DNA of 64,000 nt from Chondrus crispus (GCF_000350225.1 NW_005179007.1:124001-188000); one strand, 5' to 3'; positions 39,216 through 50,696 are shown, counted from the stretch's first letter. Numbers and translations: made by a program. Notes: generated by a model from the sequence alone, not told the origin.

Positions 39216-40250
39216 CCATTCCACCAGGCACGTGTCCCCGCCCTGTCCGGCAAAGCAGGACGATCACGATTCTTGTTGACACTTCTTTCGAGACCTTGTA
39301 GAAGATTTGACGCCCCTGAAAGCAATATGCCCGTGTAACTCTAGGCGCTGCCACAAGTAGCATTTTTGGACTTGCGACACGCTGGCTGTGGTTGCGCCGG
39401 TGTAGCACCATCGTCTGGTCACGACCAATCGCGATGGACACGGCGCCGGTCACTTACGTACACAAAAACTTGGCACTACACAGCCCCGGTATTCTATGCG
39501 CTTTGAGTTACCCGCTTTCATCATGCAGTGGGGCAACTGAACTGTCGCCCATCTTGTTGATGGGTTTTCATCAGTGATGAGGTTTCAACGGCTTGCAACC
39601 GTGTGGACACTCCTTTGAAACGGTCTTCCCGCGAAAACTCATTCTTCTCGCAAATATCGTTTTCATGGTCTAAAGCTTTGCATGTGGTCTCGTCGGTCTT
39701 GCCGTATACAATTATAGGATGGTCACAACGAGCTGAGACATGAATGCGGTACCAGCAATTGCGGGCCCCGGAAGCCGGTTTGCACAGCATGCGCGCCGGT
39801 GCTCACGACGTGCGAGGTGGCCGCCTTCAGACTAGCAGCATGTCGATACCTAAGCAAGGGTCAGTTTTCAATTTTCTATTTCGTGAGTGTCCTGACGGGA
39901 CACGCACGAATGCGGTTTGCATTCCGGGAAGGGCCTTCGGCGCCTGATCAACCCCTCGGACGCTCGAGCTCCTGCTTGCTCCTCCGCACGAGTCGGTGAT
40001 TGGTTTCGTGTCTGTTTCAAAGCCTCCATTTAAGAAGCTACTGCCGAATTTTCCGCGCGACCGTTGAGTGGTAACGTTCCTCATCAGTAGCAAGCGGTTT
40101 GTTTATGTCTTCCTTCGATTTGAAACATGTTGTATTCATGGAGATCGATCTGCTTTTCTTGATCTTGCAGCTACCTCCGCCGCCCTTACGTGTCTCGCTC
40201 AGGAAAGTGACACCCGCCGCCGACTTCTTTCACAGCTAATTGCGAATCCC
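39216..40250. other. Intergenic region, no gene supported
   Basis: Between TRAX and the second cyclin. It may hold a first exon of the cyclin: a good splice acceptor (pyrimidine tract plus TTGCAG) ends at 40170, and the cyclin frame is open back to 40068. Confidence 0.45.
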
Positions 40251-40868
40251 ATGGCTCTTCGAGCAATCGCTGAGGTCTACCCGGATGAAGAGGTTTTTCG
40301 AAAACGCAGGAGGTTACGCCAGCACCACGCACCGGAGACAACACCCAACTTTGTCCGGTGCTATCCGGCATTCTCGGAAACCCCAGATTTTCATGACGTC
40401 GAACTACTACCACCCTCTGGCCCTCTCTCGTCGCTGGAGAGAGTTTGCTACCTTTTGATGGTCGTTTGCCACCACAATGATGAATTAGAAGAAGACAAAA
40501 CCACGCTTGACAGAATGCAAGACGATGAGGACGAACTGGAGCAATGGTTAGCGACTGCTCTTAACGCACACTTTATATCGCCAGAAATTGTAGTTGTAGC
40601 TTTAGTGCTCTTGGATCGCGTTCAGAAGGCTGGTGCAGCCTTAACCACCGACTCCGTGAAGATGCTCCTTCCCACCTGTGTCATTCTGGCGTCAAAATTC
40701 TCTATGGATGAACGGATTTTCAATGCGGACTTTCTTTTCATGTTTGAAAATCTTTGTGTAGACTCTGTAGCCCAGCTTGAGAGTGAGGTTCTCACTTTGC
40801 TGAAGTGGAGAGTGTTCGTGTCAGGAGATGTATTCCGTGAGTATCATCGGGCTATTTTTGCACAATGA
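40251..40868 (+). CDS. Cyclin-box protein, 5' end uncertain
   Basis: From the first in-frame ATG the product has 205 residues; the frame is open a further 61 codons upstream without an ATG. The true start is therefore either this ATG or an upstream exon joined at the acceptor ending at 40170. The C-terminal half is a cyclin box: VVVALVLLDRVQKAGAAL, then LLPTCVILASKFSMDERIF, then QLESEVLTLLKWRVFVSGDV. It is related to the protein at 19570-20268 but only distantly. It probably binds a cyclin-dependent kinase; the partner and phase are unknown. It is convergent with TOP1. Confidence 0.7.
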   Translation: MALRAIAEVYPDEEVFRKRRRLRQHHAPETTPNFVRCYPAFSETPDFHDVELLPPSGPLSSLERVCYLLMVVCHHNDELEEDKTTLDRMQDDEDELEQWLATALNAHFISPEIVVVALVLLDRVQKAGAALTTDSVKMLLPTCVILASKFSMDERIFNADFLFMFENLCVDSVAQLESEVLTLLKWRVFVSGDVFREYHRAIFAQ

Positions 40869-41486
40869 CGGGTTTCAGTGTGGAACACTCTTGTGCCGAC
40901 GCTGGAGACATGAATCGATGAATCGTATGCTTTGTGCAGAGTGAGCTTACTTAGAGGCTCATGCTTTCTTCTTCCGGTATATGTCGGTGTATATGAGTTG
41001 AAACGAGCAACTTGACCAGCCGTGGTACAAAATCTAGCCACATCTTCATAATTGAACATGCGTCGGAGGATCCGCGGTGAACTACCAAGGAGAACGATTT
41101 AGCATAAATACTCTTTCATACCAGATGCCGCATCAAGAGTTGTGGCACTTCATTTCAAGCTTTTGTAGCTATTGCCCGAATGGCAGTTTTCCTTGCAAAG
41201 TGATTCAAAATTCTCGTACGGTTTGCGCAAGTTTATAACACAACAAAGCATGCAGTACAAGAGGGTGCACTGACCAGTACCGCTAGAAATCAAAATGTGT
41301 TTACCCTCGCTGGTGAGGTGAGTCGAGCTACGTTCGCCTACGGAAGTCAGTGAATAATTGCTAAGCATGGGGGCATCGTGTGCCTACCTTGGTGGGGATG
41401 CGTGGCAGACCAACATCAAAGTCTCCGGGAAACACCCGCGGTAGAGGTGGCTATGTTCAAAGATTAATTTTAGGATCGCCAAGTTG
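40869..41486. other. Intergenic between convergent cyclin and TOP1
   Basis: 618 bp, likely 3' untranslated sequence of both genes. Nothing gene-like seen. Confidence 0.5.
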
Positions 41487-43649
41487 TCAGAAACGGAAGT
41501 CCTCAGACGTTTCCATGGCCCAGGCAAACTTCACTAAAAGAGTCTTAGCAAAGATCCGCTCGATAGGCACTTCGCGCTTCTTACACCAGGCGACAGTGAT
41601 CCGGGGGTCAAGATAGTTAATCTTGGAAGTCCCAAGTGCCACGGTCTTCATATCCTCCTTCACTTGCATGTCTGCTTTCAACTTTGCAAGTCTTTCCGAA
41701 ACAGATTTAATTGCTGTCTCAATCTGAGGGAGTTTTTTCACGCGCGCGGTTTTCACCCTCGGGGCGGCGGCTGCACGTTTTCGTTCGGCAGCGCGCTCCT
41801 TATCATCCATGTCTTCCGTAAATACCGGCTTTTCAGGCATCCATTGGATGAGATCAACCGAATCAATCGACCCTTTCGACTTGTTGATTTTATTCCGGCC
41901 ACGTTTCAACTCGGTCAACCACTGCTGGGTATCGACAACTTTTTTGTCCATTTTCTCCATTTGAGACCCATGCGCCTTGGGAAGAGCTCTCTGATGATTA
42001 CACAAAATGGCGACTTCCTTGTTTTGTTGATTGTAGAACACAATCTTCTCGAGAAGATCTGAGCGAGCGGGTGTATTCGAAATGAGATTGTCTAACGTAA
42101 CCGACGCGTTGTAAGTACGGAAAACCTTGGCACTTAGGCCATCCATAAGTGATTTCAGATAATCATTGAGACCGGTCACTGTGAGACGATGAAAGATATC
42201 TTCCCCGGGTTTTTTGTTTCGACAAAATAATTTCAGGTTCTCGTAGACTTCCTTTTCAACCTGAACGGAATTGAAGTAACGGATGCTGTCCTTGCCCAAA
42301 AAGTCCAGCTCTATGGTCCTCGGTGGCACAAACTTGATGTGTTCAACGCGTAGTGAGCAGCAACCTACTGTGTCTGCTTCATCCTCTCCCTTCTCGTTTC
42401 CCACTCGAAGCGCAAGCTTATCGATGAGATACATGGCTGTGGCTCGCTGTTTGGGTTCCTTCCCCTTTGCCTTCCAGCCTTGTCGGTAGTCTCGCCGAAT
42501 CTGTTCGATGTACTGAGAGAGACGACGGGCCTTTTCGAACTTGGCATGGTCTGACATACCCTTGAATGCGGATCCCGCGGCAAGCCATACATACTTGGAA
42601 CCACCGGTGATCGTATCCTTCCAGAAGCAAAGCCAAGTCACATCTCTTTTGTGGATAATCTTCCCCCACTTATGCCCTTCCAAGGGACAGGGAGGAATTT
42701 CTGCATCATGGCCTACATTGATCGTGATATCTTCAGGATATATACGAGACTTGACTTTGCCCATTTTGGGATGCTCCCCACGTCCCAAAAAGAGGCCTGG
42801 AGGTTCAACACGAAAGTTGCCGACTTTCTCCTCCCGCCCATCGACCAATGCTACGGTATATTTTTTGCACCGCACCGCTTCCTCCTCGCGAAGCTTCTTT
42901 TTTTCTGCGGCTGGAATGTCTTTCTTCTCCTGCTTCTTTTTCTCTAGATGGGCATGGATACGAGAGAAGTCACAGAGTTCAAGCTTCTTAATGATACGAT
43001 GCGCACTGGTCGAACGTAGAGAATGGCGGAAGTCGTCGAAGAAGTTTCGCTGAAACGTAGGTTTCTGCACGTAGTCAGTTGCGAGCTTTGCAGCATAAAA
43101 AGTGGCAATCTCTTCTGATTCTGCAGAAAGCTCAACAGCTTTACCGTTATAGAGAAGCGGTATCCCATGCGGTTCATATTCTGGAGGAAAAATAACAGCA
43201 TTGTGTAACAGGGTAGTCCACTTGATACCAGAATTTCTTTCTCCCTCACCTTCATCCCACCATCGATACCCACCATTATCTTTTCCTTGATCGCTGCTGG
43301 AGGATTGACCTTCCCGCTTTGGTTTTTTTTCTTCGACTGGAATTGGTTCTAGTTTGGCCTCTTCTTTCTTCGCCCGTCTCCCTTTGGCGGCAGCAGGATT
43401 TGGGCGAACAACGGTAGTGGTGCCGTTTTGACGACGTTGTCTCCTGGCATCAGCGAGGACACGATCAGAAGAGGAGCGTTGCTTCAAACGAGACTTCGTT
43501 TGTGCACTAGTAGAATTCGACGCGCTTGCAGAACTTAGTGAAACACGTGGCTTCTTCGACACGCGACGATTAATTAAAGGAAGTTCATCATCCTCATCCG
43601 AGGACTCAATAGCTGGGATGGGGCGTGCTCGCTTAGTGGCGGTAGTCAT
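41487..43649 (-). CDS. TOP1: DNA topoisomerase I (type IB)
   Basis: A 720-residue nuclear enzyme that relaxes supercoils by transient single-strand cuts. Domains: a charged N-terminus with Lys/Arg and Ser runs (1-130); the core, with KWTTLLHNAVIFPPEYEPHG, PEDITINVGHDAEIP, HKWGKIIHKRDVTWLCFWKD and ALRVGNEKGEDEADTVGCCS (binding Arg/Lys region), then HRLTVTGLNDYLKSLMDGLS and KVFRTYNAS with the conserved Arg; a coiled linker (about 560-640); and the C-terminal domain with the catalytic tyrosine in SKINYLDPRI (Tyr679 by count). All expected catalytic regions are visible and no intron is needed. Size is in the usual 700-800 range. The sense-strand leader has a C26 tract 66 bp before the ATG. Confidence 0.97.
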   Translation of the reverse strand: MTTATKRARPIPAIESSDEDDELPLINRRVSKKPRVSLSSASASNSTSAQTKSRLKQRSSSDRVLADARRQRRQNGTTTVVRPNPAAAKGRRAKKEEAKLEPIPVEEKKPKREGQSSSSDQGKDNGGYRWWDEGEGERNSGIKWTTLLHNAVIFPPEYEPHGIPLLYNGKAVELSAESEEIATFYAAKLATDYVQKPTFQRNFFDDFRHSLRSTSAHRIIKKLELCDFSRIHAHLEKKKQEKKDIPAAEKKKLREEEAVRCKKYTVALVDGREEKVGNFRVEPPGLFLGRGEHPKMGKVKSRIYPEDITINVGHDAEIPPCPLEGHKWGKIIHKRDVTWLCFWKDTITGGSKYVWLAAGSAFKGMSDHAKFEKARRLSQYIEQIRRDYRQGWKAKGKEPKQRATAMYLIDKLALRVGNEKGEDEADTVGCCSLRVEHIKFVPPRTIELDFLGKDSIRYFNSVQVEKEVYENLKLFCRNKKPGEDIFHRLTVTGLNDYLKSLMDGLSAKVFRTYNASVTLDNLISNTPARSDLLEKIVFYNQQNKEVAILCNHQRALPKAHGSQMEKMDKKVVDTQQWLTELKRGRNKINKSKGSIDSVDLIQWMPEKPVFTEDMDDKERAAERKRAAAAPRVKTARVKKLPQIETAIKSVSERLAKLKADMQVKEDMKTVALGTSKINYLDPRITVAWCKKREVPIERIFAKTLLVKFAWAMETSEDFRF

Positions 43650-43714
43650 GATGGGGGGCGATGAGAATGAGGTGAGTGGACGACGGGGGTGTCGGTCAGC
43701 GACATGCGGAGAGC

Positions 43715-43740
43715 GGGGGGGGGGGGGGGGGGGGGGGGGG
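43715..43740 (+). repeat. Poly-G run (26 G) in the TOP1 upstream region
   Basis: An uninterrupted run of 26 G on the plus strand (C on the TOP1 sense strand). Such a run can fold into G-quadruplexes or be length-unstable. Confidence 0.85.
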
Positions 43741-46357
43741 CGGGAAACCTCGTCTGAGAAGCAAGGTGGAGAGGCGCTTTATATTGCACAAGGAGGGGGC
43801 TGTGAAGGCGGTTGTTTGGGGATGGAGGAAGGCGTTTTCGTTGCAGCATGAAAAAAGACTTGTAAAATTTTCGGGTTTTACGGGTTTGCTTCAATGGGAC
43901 TGGTGGGTGGTGAGAGTACGTCTGGTTTCAGTCGGTCGGTGGGATTTTTTCGTTTTTTTGACTGGCTGCTTTGGCGTCTCTCGCAAATACGTGCGCGAGC
44001 ACCCAATTTATTCGGCCAAGTCAAACTTTTCAAATGAAAAGTAAAGAAAATCATCACAAGAATGCAAATAGGACGGCCCCTTTCCCATTTTCCGGGCAGC
44101 AAAACCCTCCCCTTCGCATTCACAATAACATTCGATTAGACACAATTCTGGGTCCTCCAATAACAATTAAATTTTATCCACTGCGAAACATCCAGCGGCA
44201 CACAGGAGGCCCCAGGCCTCGCTGCTCTTGCTCCCAAATACAACTTGATTCGCTTTCACCTGTGACGTGCTTTGCTTATTCACAAAATGCGGTCCTTCTC
44301 GCCACGTCTCCTTTCATCAGAATCCAGCGGCGGAGCCACAGCACTATGAAGGCGCAGACTCCCGCAAACAGATTCAATAGGGCATTAGGCCTGTCTCCGT
44401 TTCACCTATCTTGAACATTGACTCGAGCACACAACAATGTCCTGTAGTATCCGTCTCCACTCCAGTCACTAGGATTGACACTCCAGGGGACATGCATCCT
44501 CACCTAATGCTTCCTCTCGTTCGACTGGCTCGCAATGATTTTTAAAATGAATTCTGTGGTTAATCACTGCTAGATTTTAATATTTAATGCCTCTCGTACA
44601 GCAGGACTTCAATACCACGAATGATCGGTAAGTTCATTTCTGCCAGATTGTCCCGGTCCCACTGGGACCAGCAACACGCAATTGTAGGGCGTTTCTGCCA
44701 CAAACCCTGTTATGGGTTCAGCTGTAAGGCTTCAGGGCTTTGTTCATCACGATTCCTAAAGCTGAAAAAAAATCCTCTTAGCAAACTCTTCTACTCATGA
44801 CAGTCCCGAGTGCGCTTTTTGCATGAGCTGCAAAACACCTCGTCCATACATTGCCAAGGGCACACCAGTGGAAACCATGTGAAAACACAGATCATCACAA
44901 CCCTTGGGAGTCATCTACTAACTCCTGATTGTTCAAATGGAGCCACCGCCTCCAAACATCACCACGCCCCCCAGATGTTTGCAAAAGGCTCCCGCAGGGC
45001 AGTGATTTAGTCGCGGTACATTTAGCTCTGTTGGCCTATGGCGCAGGGCCTGTGTCCGCTGTGAAGCCTCGTTAAACTTGATTATATCTTCTACAGACAG
45101 GGCAGTATTTCAAACAGCAGGAGGAACGAGATTGATACTAAACTTGTTCTTCTGCGTTTTACCAGATTCCAACCAAGAGTATCCTTCTTCCAACCATTTC
45201 GTTCAAATCCGATCGCAATTTCTACAAGTTTTACGGCGCGAGCCGAGGCGTTTTCATTGTCTTGTCCGGCTTAATCGCCACCTTTTCGATTCCACCCTTG
45301 GGATGATGAACAACAGCGCTGCAGTGTGTTCGAAATCCTTGTCCAGGCACTGATATGGTATTCATCTGGCATGGCACATCTCTGATGTTAAATGCCGTAG
45401 CATGGCTGTTTTGCTCCAACGCGTCCTCTGATACTGCTGTATCAGCAAAAGGGCCAGTCCATCCGCAGCCCATATGACTTTGTAGGCAATATTTCCCGCC
45501 TTCATAGATATAGCATTGACCCTTCACGTCGTGCCAACAAAAGCGTGAGACTGCTACACGTTACTCACTATCCGTGTCCTTATCAGCTTGTGAAGCAGCC
45601 GCTGTTTCACCCTGTGGTGCGGTACTTCAACAGTCTGCAACACAAACACTTCCGAATTTGTCCGAAGGGTTTCGACATGCGTTCACTTTCATCTCGGTTA
45701 AACCAAGGACTTCGCCCTTCTTGCTTCAGGCTCTCCGGTCGCCCTGCAGTGTATCCGCTATATACTGTGTTCAATGCACAGGGAGTCTTCCAACAGGGCG
45801 GTTCTCCTGTGACTACGTTCGTTCTAAGTTTTGCGCCGTGGACATCCAATGAATAGTTTCATTGCTGGTGGCCATATGAGCAGACAGCGCACTACAAGTT
45901 CCGACCGACTTTTTTAGCAAAGTGCTGTGTTTCGCCGTAGACATTGAACGGAACCTTGCAACAGTGTGGACTCCACAATATGGAGCCCGTGCGATTGCGA
46001 GAAGTTGTCATCATGATTGTGTCGATTTCCCTTGTATTAGGGCCCCGTAGATGAATTTGGGGAACTAGACAATCGGATACGTGTCCGTTGTCCCAATGCC
46101 ATAGGCGAGTGGTTTTATGTGTCGTCCATGAAAGGAGAATTGTTTTGCGATAAATCACCATGCACCGCTGCTCTTTGACTTCCCTTGAAGGGTAGTGTCT
46201 TTCCAGAGGGAACTCTTATAAGTCTAGATTCAGAAGACTGTTTCCAATGTCAATTACAAAACTGTTGTGTTAATCCCACCAGAGGGGCCTGCACGTGCAA
46301 TAAACGAGACCGTGGTCGTGCGAGGAAGAGCGCATGGGAGACTTCCTAGTGTATCGG
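43741..46357. other. Gene-free region
   Basis: 2.6 kb with only short frames lacking motifs. The first few hundred bases are presumably the TOP1 promoter. A small hairpin (CTGATAC/GTATCAG) lies near 45429. No tRNA or rRNA signal was recognised. Confidence 0.5.
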
Positions 46358-47070
46358 ACCGTTAGTCCTCGAGGACAAAGGTTAATTTATTTTATCAAAA
46401 AAACCAAACTCGCGATTTCCCTTCTGTTTTTTTAAACCAGAAGGCCATCACCACAGGAAAAGCATTTGCTTGTCGATTCTAGTGTCTGAGTGACACACGT
46501 ACTCATGTGAGGACTTTCGCCTCACATGAGTACAGTATTCGACCTATTTTATTCTTGACTTTCGCTTCCCCGACAAGAAAGAAAACGATACCCCCGCCAC
46601 CGTGCTTGACTTCTGACTTGGGGCCAGAAAGAACTTTGTGAGAATTGCATGTTCTCCGTGGTCGTTTTTAGATATGTCTGGAAAAGAAGCTTTTTTAAGC
46701 CATCCTAAAACCGCATGTCAAATAACTTCGAAACCAAAAACGCCAGTTCCAAAAGGCAATTTGGTACTCAATCTGCATTATATTCACAAGCTTTCTGCGC
46801 ATTCAAAGCTGCTATACCGATGTTTTGCCAGATGCTTTTGTCGAAAAGAAGCAAGTTAAATAAATAGTGCTCAAGGTAGCTTCTTGAATGTTCAATTTAA
46901 TTTATACATTTCTGCAAAAAAGAGCTGTCTTCATATGCGGACAAGCTCCGGTCGGATAGAAACTAGTGAAACCGAACTCGTTGATGCATACATATAAAGG
47001 TGTTCAAAAGAAAAGGCCGGCCTACAGTATGCGATTTTCTTGAAGCTAATTTTTGCCAGTAGCATAGACA
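46358..47070 (+). repeat. Dispersed repeat, copy B, with a ~484-bp internal insertion
   Basis: Shares ordered blocks with 33400-33680. Relative to copy A it is interrupted between ATTCTAG (46482) and TGAAACCGAACTCG (46967). CTAG is found at both edges of the interruption, so it may be a target duplication. The inserted part is non-coding and begins with short hairpins. The right end is 240 bp before a Harbinger transposase. Confidence 0.75.
46499..46533. repeat. Perfect 14-bp hairpin
   Basis: GTACTCATGTGAGG and its complement flank a 7-base loop, near the left edge of the insertion in repeat copy B. Confidence 0.85.
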
Positions 47071-47309
47071 CATTTGTAGATTTACGCCACAAGCTTGGCA
47101 GAAATAGAAATGGCTATTTTAAGGTTTACGCAGCAAGAATTTCACAAATGATTGTGACAAATAGAGGTATGATAAGTAACATTGGCATTTCTGAATTTCA
47201 CAAATTGAAGATATACCGAGAAGTGTTTACGCCAAGCATCAAGCACCATCACATGAGTATTATCACGTAGCCCAATTTTGCAGCCCAACCCACAGCTCCC
47301 CAAACCGCC

Positions 47310-48506
47310 ATGTCCCTCGGACGACAAAAGGACCACAACCCCCAGGCCGTTTGCTCGCGCATTGCCGGATGTACTTCCCTGCTACCCTCTATCTTCAAGA
47401 AAAAGAACTTAGACCTAAGCTCCGCCCTGTCATCAAACTTCAAGTTAGCCGGTTTACTGCTCACACTACACAGCATCTGCAATGATCGCGAGAAGCAAGT
47501 GTGTCGTTCACGCGAGATCAGCTTGACCTCCTTTGTTGATCATCGATTTGACAACTTCTCTGACGATGTGTTGCTGGCCCTGTTCCGATTCAAGCGAACC
47601 GATATCATTCGAATTGTGCAATACGTGGCGTGGCCAGCAGGACAATTTCGGACACGCCGGAACCGCTACGGAACAAGCCCATTGTTAGTAACTTGCGTCA
47701 TTCTGCGCCGTCTTGCTTCGCCGCACAGATGGAGAGACCTCGAAAGACTTTTTGCTCTGCACACACCGCATCTGTCAGAAATATTTTGGGAGGGGCTTTT
47801 TCAATTCGTGTCGGTGCGTGTTGATCTAGTCATGGGCAATCTACACAAGCCCTTTTGGCAAACTCGTTTCGAGGAGTATGCAGAAGCTGTGGGTATTAAA
47901 AGTCAGGCGCTTGAGAATGTTGTTGCATTCATCGATGGAACGCACTTGGCTGTAGCTCGACCAAGTGGCCTGGATATCGATCAGCGTGTTGCTTATAGCG
48001 GGCATAAACGGAAACACGCTATCAAATTTCAGGCCTTAACTACACCGTGCGGTTTCGCTATGCATCTGTCTGGTCCTTTAGAGGGCCGGCGTCACGATTG
48101 GACTATGTATATGCAAAGCGGGCTTGACTGTACACTACAAGAAGCCTTTTTCCATCTTAACCGGCAGTTTGTGGCCTATGGGGACTCTGGTTACAGCTCA
48201 AAAGTATTTTTGTTCGTGCCCTTTTCGGGATCTAATCTCACACCAGGACAAAGAGCCTTTAACATGGCCATGTCGAAGTCTCGCGTGACGGTTGGGTGAT
48301 ATTTTAGAGAAATTAAGAGGTACTGGACGTTTGTGGACTTCAAGCGTATGATGAAATTGAAGGAAAGCGCGGTGGGGATGTTGTATATCGCAGCTGTTCT
48401 TCTCACCAACGCCCGTAACTGCCTTCACTCAAATGCTATTTGGCAATATTTTCACTGCGCGCCTCCTGCCCTTGAGGAGTACATGATCGACCGGGATGAT
48501 GCCTGA
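47310..48506 (+). pseudogene. PIF/Harbinger-type transposase (DDE_Tnp_4), broken
   Basis: The frame starts at ATG and runs 329 codons to a TGA at 48297-48299, then continues open in the same frame for 68 codons to 48506. Upstream are FIDGTHLAVARPSG (first D) and FVAYGDSGYSS (second D), and after the stop comes YFREIKRYWTFVDFKRMM, the conserved tail of this family. In the family the third acid precedes this tail in a V-E-W-like context; here it reads V-G-stop, so both the glutamate and the next residue appear altered (a GAG to GGG and a TGG to TGA change would suffice). The gene is therefore inactive. It is a plain cut-and-paste DNA transposon gene. Confidence 0.82.
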
Positions 48507-48691
48507 GCCACAGAGTGCAGCGCCAGAGGGCTTCTCCCCCCCTTTGGGGGACACCGCCCCTATGGAATGGGGGACCAATACGTGTCCGTGACGTCGGCGT
48601 TCCGCCGTTTGCGAATCGACCGCATGTAAGACAACCGGATCGACGTTGGCGTCGCCATGCCGTACGCTTTTCGCTTCGCCACGGCCGAAAA

Positions 48692-48970
48692 ATGTTCATC
48701 GTGGAGCCTCGATTGATTTGGAAGATTGCCGCTCGCGGAAGAGAGGCTCGCTTACTGCCTCCATGGAGGCAGATGCGCGAAGGGGGTGTGAGGGGCGTGC
48801 TTTATGACGTGGAGGGGAGGCGTCTGTCGTTCCTGAACAATGGGGCGTGTAGAGGCGATGTGGACGTGCACGGCTGGGGTGAAGGCAGGGTGTTGTTTGG
48901 GCCGTTCGTGTACTGGCCGTACCACGAGGGTGAGTCTGTGACACTGGTAAAGGTTAGGTGTAGTGCAATG
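48692..48970 (+). pseudogene. Possible SPRY-like fragment, very uncertain
   Basis: An open frame from an ATG reads MFIVEPRLIWKIAARGREAR and then VLYDVEGRRLSFLNNGACRG and VYWPYHEGESVTLVKVR. The D-x-E-G-x-x-L-S-F-x-x-N-G pattern resembles the middle of SPRY/B30.2 domains. The frame then enters low-complexity Gln/Asn/Thr sequence. It is either a gene fragment cut by the element to its right or a chance frame. Confidence 0.25.
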
Positions 48971-50334
48971 TGCCTATCAGGTCGGAACCAGGGTCCAACG
49001 GTCCAGCAACAACACAACCAACAAACAACAACCAACAAGAGTTGCCGACGGCACAGCCCTACGGAGTGTCCGATTCTCCCTTTCCCTTTAAGTGGGTTTG
49101 CGGCCCACAGTAGCTCAAGTCCCGGATAGGGGGGGCAAAAGGAAGATGCCCGGCCCGGGACGAATGGTGGTAGAGTCTTGTACAGGCAGTTGCTCGGCGA
49201 GTTCCGGGCGGTGATTAAGAAGCCAGGCCAGATGGGTCGTAAGGCCAATGCTCGCTGAGCGCTTGATACACCTTATACCCTTGACAAGGTCTTCCACGGG
49301 GGCGTCGCAACGCAGCCCGACGGGAATTAGCAAACACGTAGCACCGCTACACCTCCGTACTGCCCGATGGCGAAGTACCGACACCGGAACGGTCGCAACC
49401 TGTATCCGATGGAACCAACACTGTCCTGTATACACAACAGGACCTTCGAGGGAGACGTCGTCGCAACAGCCTCCGTCGGTGGACGTAAACAAGTAGCAGC
49501 GCTACACCCACGTGTCGCCCGATGGCTAAGACACCTACACCGGTCCGGTCGCAACCAAAGCCGATTGCACCAACAACAAACAAAAGAACCAACACAAGAG
49601 CCCGATGACTCCAGTCGTCACAATGCGGATCGCAATCAGGCACTGTGGAACCAACACAAGATAAGGGAATAGAAATAGAGATAGAAATAGAAATGGATAG
49701 GTGAAATAAAGGAAAAGGAAAGGGAACCCCCGAGCGCAAAGGATAACGTAATCTGTGGTAAAAGGGAGCGTCTTGGGAAAGACGGACTTCGACCAAGGCG
49801 ATATTCAACTCTGGCAACTCGGGTTACCTTTACTGACTTGGTGGTCAGAGGGCTAAGGTATATATCGCCCCGCCGGAGCCACTACAGTAGCTCGCGGCAC
49901 TAGATCCTAGATCTAATCTAATGTCAACAAAATTAATGCTAACTAATTAACTAAATAAAATATAATAATTAAAAATTAAAACTGTGCAATTATTCACACG
50001 TGTGTCCCCCAACCCGGACTACTTTTCATATCCAAATATTTTCCTTTCTTTTCACCACCTGTAGAGCCCCATATTGCACTACACTGGGCTGCGGTGAGCG
50101 TGGCGGCTGTGCTCGTGGAGGCAACGGCGTGAGGAGGGCTATGAGGTTGGCATGCGATGGGCTCGTGATCAACCAGACGTGGGAGCAGCGGTTGCGGTAC
50201 GTAATGCCGGTCGACGAGGTCAAGCGCGGGAGTAGGTAGTATGTGGGGCGTTTTGATACTGGAGAAACGTTTACTCGCTGAATACTCTGGTTACTCGTTC
50301 GTTTTCTTTGTTTGCTGCTGCGAGTGGAGCGTCG
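48971..50334. other. Repeat-rich, partly AT-rich region, possible insertion
   Basis: Bracketed by TGTAGTGCAATGTG (48959) and its near-complement CATATTGCACTACA (ends 50084). Inside are two to three diverged units of about 156 bp (49283-49665), an ATAGAAATAGAG-type purine stretch (49666-49725) and a very AT-rich segment (49905-49990). It could be a non-autonomous or LTR-derived insertion. No gene is supported; a 79-codon plus-strand frame (50000-50239) has no recognisable motif. Confidence 0.4.
49283..49665 (+). repeat. Tandem units of about 156 bp
   Basis: AAACACGTAGCACCGCTACA at 49332 recurs in changed form at 49488 (AAACAAGTAGCAGCGCTACA). Around both, CGGTCGCAACC and GGAACCAAC / GCACCAAC recur at the same distance. 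A third, more diverged unit follows. Confidence 0.65.
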
Positions 50335-50631
50335 TTACCAAGAAAGTACGGATTGCATTTGCTTCCCTGTTTGCTCCATCATGCCGCTCATGGAGTCGCG
50401 ATAAGCTGCGAGCTCGGTTGCGCGCTGCGCGCGTTCTTCAGCCCTTTCCTTGCGGTCCTTCTCGCGCTGGTCCAATTCATGTGTAGCTTTCTCGCGCGCA
50501 AAGTCTAACTTCTTTTGCTCCATGTCAAATCTGGCCGCTTCTGATTCGCGAAGTGCGAGCCCTATGGATTGCATACCATCACCCACAGCCAAGCGTCGTT
50601 TTTTCGAAGGGCTCTCCTCGTCCGAACTCAT
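50335..50631 (-). CDS. Coiled-coil protein (possible second half of the Myb-like gene)
   Basis: 98 residues from ATG: an acidic/basic start (MSSDEESPSKKRRL) followed by a long charged helix (DMEQKKLDFAREKATHELDQ, then REKDRKERAEERAQRATELA). It lies 65 bp downstream of the Myb-like frame on the same strand. In transposon-linked Myb-like proteins a DNA-binding half is commonly followed by such a helix, so the two frames may be one gene separated by an intron or a break. No clear splice pair was found. Confidence 0.45.
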   Translation of the reverse strand: MSSDEESPSKKRRLAVGDGMQSIGLALRESEAARFDMEQKKLDFAREKATHELDQREKDRKERAEERAQRATELAAYRDSMSGMMEQTGKQMQSVLSW

Positions 50632-50696
50632 CTTCTGTTCACGTCTTTTTTACCACGCAGTGCATTGAGCACTAAATCTTGTCCTGCAGCGATCTT

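Noticed and set aside
45018-45080. Possible tRNA-like or small RNA gene
   Set aside because: No A-box/B-box pair and no cloverleaf could be drawn; no tRNA gene was recognised anywhere in the window.
45545-45856. Overlapping plus-strand frames of about 100 codons
   Set aside because: No motif, no splice context, and several frames are open at once as expected by chance.
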